Below, in pieces: positions 31,636-31,731 of a stretch of DNA of 31,731 nucleotides. The translations under genes and the position numbers were made by a program. The stretch is from Clostridiales bacterium (GTDB taxonomy: Bacteria > Bacillota > Clostridia > Christensenellales > Aristaeellaceae): NCBI GenBank assembly GCA_004556395.1, contig SFHK01000021.1, forward strand, positions 1 to 31,731. Direction: 5' to 3'. The stretch's first letter is position 1. Each line of letters starts with the position of its first letter. The notes beneath the pieces are model-generated. The model saw only the letters and a list, made by a program, of their open reading frames with translations, had not been told where the DNA came from and did not search any database.

Positions 31636-31731
31636 TTACTCCTTTACACTGCCGCGGATGATACCCTTTGCAAAGTGCTTTTGCAGGAAGGGATACACGC
31701 ACATGATCGGCAGCATGACTACAAAGATTTT
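31636..31731 (-). CDS. Carbohydrate ABC permease, C-terminal fragment (cut by window edge)
   Basis: 32 codons including the stop: IFVVMLPIMCVYPFLQKHFA then KGIIRGSVKE. It matches the C-terminus of LplC-type permeases, like the one at 22494-23414 (VMCIYPFLQKYF ... GGVKE). It is the gene upstream of the dehydroquinase-like gene, 3 nt apart. The rest lies to the right of the window. Confidence 0.85.
   Translation of the reverse strand, partial: KIFVVMLPIMCVYPFLQKHFAKGIIRGSVKE

Overview
The window looks like a GC-rich member of the Clostridia (Firmicutes). Evidence: a zinc-type L33, a typical Gram-positive L10 leader, strong GGAGG ribosome binding sites with some GTG and TTG starts, an Lpl-type sugar ABC transporter, a CotH/VTC/DUF4956 operon, and no sign of an outer membrane. 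An uncultivated gut lineage (Christensenellales or Oscillospirales type) fits, but this is inference. Positions 1-1529 and about 29220-31731 look more AT-rich than the rest and read as accessory DNA.

Layout. 1-1529 (-): secreted LRR-containing protein cut by the left edge. 1893-6722 (-): operon CotH/lamin-tail surface protein > VTC polyphosphate-polymerase-like protein > DUF4956 membrane protein. 6827-9755 (-): RluA-type pseudouridine synthase > secreted tail-lysozyme/lectin/LRR protein. 9899-12348 (+): rpmG-secE-nusG-rplK-rplA with promoter, L1-type leader and terminator. 12513-14535: an FAD oxidoreductase (+) and a PNPOx-like protein (-) sit between the two ribosomal protein pairs. 14637-15838 (+): rplJ-rplL with promoter and L10 leader. 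rpoB does not follow; a MazG-like gene and a degenerate GMP-synthase homologue do. 17713-18945: seven extra tandem copies of that homologue's last 135 bp. 19083-19331 (+): small membrane protein whose 3' end is also duplicated downstream. 19782-22217 (-): long membrane-anchored coiled-coil protein. 22391-26050 (+): sugar ABC transporter (permease, binding protein, permease) behind a consensus promoter. 26485-28260 (-): ECF sigma factor and an anti-sigma-like membrane protein. 28409-29215 (+): HIT protein and a small unknown. 29312-31731 (-): operon of a sugar-type permease (cut by the right edge), a type I dehydroquinase-like enzyme and two SDR dehydrogenases.

Most notable. (1) Three plus-strand genes (13853, 17663 and 19331 ends) each have their 3' coding end copied immediately downstream. 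At 17529-18945 there are eight 135-bp copies with no indels. Most differences are synonymous, including a TAG/TGA stop exchange, and copies are organised in a three-unit higher-order period. (2) The array's parent gene is a GMP-synthase paralogue that has lost the catalytic signatures of both domains. (3) A long imperfect palindrome family occurs at 2578-2712 and 26047-26214, with a possible fragment near 12391-12430.
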